Shown piece by piece: positions 60,994 to 64,000 of a stretch of DNA of 64,000 bases (position 1 is its first letter; each line of letters opens with the position of its first letter). This stretch comes from Oehlia diaphana (Eukaryota; Glomeromycota; Glomeromycetes; Glomerales; Glomeraceae), in contig QZLH01000505.1 of NCBI GenBank assembly GCA_003833135.1, positions 1-64,000 of the forward strand. The letters run 5' to 3'. The translations under genes and the position numbers were made by a program. The notes under the pieces are model-generated. The model saw only the letters and a list, made by a program, of their open reading frames with translations. It did not search any database and had not been told where the DNA came from.

Positions 60994-61898
60994 NNNNNNN
61001 NNNNNNNNNNNNNNNNNNNNNNNNNNNNNNNNNNNNNNNNNNNNNNNNNNNNNNNNNNNNNNNNNNNNNNNNNNNNNNNNNNNNNNNNNNNNNNNNNNNN
61101 NNNNNNNNNNNNNNNNNNNNNNNNNNNNNNNNNNNNNNNNNNNNNNNNNNNNNNNNNNNNNNNNNNNNNNNNNNNNNNNNNNNNNNNNNNNNNNNNNNNN
61201 NNNNNNNNNNNNNNNNNNNNNNNNNNNNNNNNNNNNNNNNNNNNNNNNNNNNNNNNNNNNNNNNNNNNNNNNNNNNNNNNNNNNNNNNNNNNNNNNNNNN
61301 NNNNNNNNNNNNNNNNNNNNNNNNNNNNNNNNNNNNNNNNNNNNNNNNNNNNNNNNNNNNNNNNNNNNNNNNNNNNNNNNNNNNNNNNNNNNNNNNNNNN
61401 NNNNNNNNNNNNNNNNNNNNNNNNNNNNNNNNNNNNNNNNNNNNNNNNNNNNNNNNNNNNNNNNNNNNNNNNNNNNNNNNNNNNNNNNNNNNNNNNNNNN
61501 NNNNNNNNNNNNNNNNNNNNNNNNNNNNNNNNNNNNNNNNNNNNNNNNNNNNNNNNNNNNNNNNNNNNNNNNNNNNNNNNNNNNNNNNNNNNNNNNNNNN
61601 NNNNNNNNNNNNNNNNNNNNNNNNNNNNNNNNNNNNNNNNNNNNNNNNNNNNNNNNNNNNNNNNNNNNNNNNNNNNNNNNNNNNNNNNNNNNNNNNNNNN
61701 NNNNNNNNNNNNNNNNNNNNNNNNNNNNNNNNNNNNNNNNNNNNNNNNNNNNNNNNNNNNNNNNNNNNNNNNNNNNNNNNNNNNNNNNNNNNNNNNNNNN
61801 NNNNNNNNNNNNNNNNNNNNNNNNNNNNNNNNNNNNNNNNNNNNNNNNNNNNNNNNNNNNNNNNNNNNNNNNNNNNNNNNNNNNNNNNNNNNNNNNNN
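60994..61898. other. assembly gap, 905 N
   Basis: Run of N between the two inverted arrays. The real length and content are unknown. Confidence 0.99.
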
Positions 61899-62065
61899 CA
61901 TATAACGTGTGTACAATATTTACGTCGCTTCTTGTCATACTTTCATGAGGTTAAAGATTATTCTTTCAACTTGTTGTAATAACTAAAATTCATGTATAAC
62001 GAATGGAATAATCTGTCAATTTTATAAAACAAATAAAAAATAAACAAATGTAATAAATAATATTT

Positions 62066-62323
62066 CGGTAAATAGTCATTTGGCAAAATAGCTTCGGCGA
62101 AATAGTCATTCAGCGAAATGGCTTTGGCAAAATGGGTTTCGGCGAAATGTCCTTTCAGCAAAATAGACATTCGGCGAAATGGCTTCGGCGAAATGATCCT
62201 TTCAGCGAAATGTCTCTTCGGCAAAACGTCTCTTCGGCGAAATATCCTTTCGGCGAAACATCCCTTCGGCGAAATGGCTTTGGTGAAATAGGTTTCAGTG
62301 AAATGGCTTTCAGCAAAACGTCC
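62066..62323 (-). repeat. right TTCGCCGAA array (inverted orientation)
   Basis: Units read CTTCGGCGAAATGG on the plus strand, that is, the reverse complement of the left array, with similar CpG-decay variants (TTTGGCAAAATG, TTCAGCGAAATG). Confidence 0.75.
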
Positions 62324-62329
62324 TGATAC

Positions 62330-64000
62330 CAGAAAAATATTAGTACATATTACATTATAAACTATATATAATATTGGTACAATGAGATTTTTTAAACAGA
62401 ATATAGAAAATTTATCGATATAGGTAATTATTAGTACATAGGATATCAGTACATAATAGTTTGACTGTATATTGTTTATTTAATGCAACTTTTATATTTT
62501 AACAATTCTAATAAATTTATAAAATACATTATGATTAAAATTTAATTTAATTTAAAATTTAATTTATATTTTTAATAAATTAAATAAATTAAATAAAAAT
62601 AATAAAATATAATTACACTCTTCATAATTGCATCTACTATATATTATCCTCTCTAAATGTACCCTTTGGTTTAGTTTTAAGCTTATATAATTTTTAATTA
62701 TTTTATCTCTATAAATGTATACTCTTATTAAATATACTATTTTAAAAATTACTATATAAATGATCCTAAGTCCTAAAAAGTGTACAATTATAAAGGTTTA
62801 ACTATATATTATACTTTTAATATATATAATAATTTTAATTAAATTAATGTTAAATTAAATTTATATATTATTATATTATATTTAATTGCAAAAACTTTTA
62901 CTTTTTTATTAAATTAAATAATTAATAATATGTTTTTTAATAAAAGAAAGTTTTAATATTTTATATTTTTTTTTTTTACAATTTTATTTATAAAGTAAAA
63001 AATAACTAATAGAAAAATATACATAAAAGTAATTATTTAAAAAACTACTTTAATATTATTAAATCACAAATTACTTATTATTTTTTTTTTATATTGTTAA
63101 TTTATTATTTTGTATTTATATTTTAATGCCATATATTTTATATATATTTTTCAATTTTTTTTATATTGCAATATTTTGAATATATATTTTTTTCTGACTA
63201 TTTTTAAGGGTAGAATATTAAATGTATTATTAAGTGATTAATTTAACTCAATAGTTAAATATTATTTAAAATATATTATTTTTAATCTAATAACTTTATT
63301 TTTTATATCAAATAATCAAATATTATATAAATAAAATTTAAAATAATTTTAATAAATTATATTAATTATTATATTAAATAATTTTATAATAATTTATAAA
63401 GTTAAATTTTATTATAGTTATACTTATATAGAAATATAATTATATAAAAATTTATTAATATAATCTTAAATAAAAAAATTTATAAGATATATAATAAATT
63501 ATATAATTATTTAAAATGTAATTAGGATTTTAGTTTGTTATTTAAATTAAAATCTGAATTGAAATCTGTATTTTAAATTTAAATGTGAATTAAAACTTGT
63601 AATTCAGATCAAAATCTGAATTAAATTATATTATTCAGATTAAATTTGAATTAGATTTATAATAATTATATTAAATATATTAAATAAATTATTTAATATT
63701 ATAAATATATTATATATTATATAAATTTTTTTTTTTATTCTTTTAATAATATTGTATACAATATTAATTTATTACACTTATATTTCTAATTATACTTTCT
63801 TTATCTTTTAAGTTATTCTAATTTGGCACAAAAACTTTTATAACTTTATTTTATTTTAAAAAGTGCATTTTAGTTACTATTTTCTTTCATCCAAAATTTA
63901 TATATACATGTAAAATAACTATATATGATACTTGTATATTTTCTTTAAAACTGCTCTTTTTTATAAATATTAATTAAAAAAAAAAATAAATTTTTATTCT
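62330..64000. other. very AT-rich end of window, no gene seen
   Basis: Almost only A and T. AAATCTGAATTAAA-like strings recur in both orientations at about 63545-63665. No coding region recognised. Confidence 0.4.

Larger units (their letters stand above)
60541..62323. mobile_element. foldback-like structure with TTCGCCGAA arrays in opposite orientation
   Basis: An array of TTTCGCCGAAG-type units at 60545-60787 on the left and of CTTCGGCGAAATGG-type units at 62066-62323 on the right are reverse complements of each other. About 1.3 kb, mostly assembly gap, separates them. Long terminal arrays of short repeats in inverted orientation are the hallmark of foldback elements. The interior cannot be judged because it is unsequenced. 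Confidence 0.5.

Noticed and set aside
60963..61938. Three apparent open frames of over 300 residues
   Set aside because: They consist of unknown residues across the run of N.

Overview
The window looks like a nuclear contig from an arbuscular mycorrhizal fungus of the Rhizophagus irregularis type (Glomeromycotina). The base composition is extremely AT-rich. Genes have many short GT-AG introns of roughly 50-150 nt. Families that are expanded in that lineage occur together here: a MATA-type HMG-box gene, tyrosine-kinase-like (TKL) genes, SEL1-like repeats, a decayed Rhizophagus-type SAM-like domain, and many small inverted-repeat elements. The species call is inference; the gene calls rest on translated, spliced exons that keep frame.

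Layout. 1-8.3 kb is repeat-rich, with a MATA_HMG gene (4806-5342, minus) and a decayed SAM-like fragment. 8.3-9.8 kb holds a TKL kinase gene broken by one in-frame TAA. 10.8-19.3 kb is a gene-dense block on the plus strand: ribosomal protein eL14, a two-SH3 scaffold protein, replication factor C subunit 3 (Rfc5 of budding yeast) and the Hsp70 nucleotide-exchange factor Fes1. 19.3-29.7 kb is a transposon graveyard with one clean 234-bp element, a dead non-LTR retrotransposon fragment and a minisatellite. 29.8-39.1 kb carries a three-LIM paxillin-like protein, adenosine kinase (with a GC-AG intron) and, on the minus strand, the TORC1 subunit raptor. 40.7-41.8 kb has orphan exons around a GC-rich retroelement-like repeat.

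The most interesting region is 42.1-52.1 kb on the minus strand. It holds two paralogous genes (715 and 713 aa by my splicing), each encoding an MLKL/HeLo-type helical N-terminal domain, a kinase domain with every catalytic motif altered, and C-terminal SEL1-like repeats. They flank a TKL kinase gene with most catalytic residues intact. By domain order this resembles the MLKL arrangement used for regulated membrane-disrupting cell death in animals and plants, with an added SEL1 scaffold. The function is inference.

54.7-59.2 kb contains an unrecognised 383-aa gene with a duplicated first exon, a decayed paralogue of it, and a small secreted six-cysteine protein. 60.5-62.3 kb is a foldback-like structure whose arms are arrays of a TTCGCCGAA motif in opposite orientation around a 905-base assembly gap. 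The last 1.7 kb is AT-rich with no gene seen. No tRNA, rRNA or CRISPR array was recognised.
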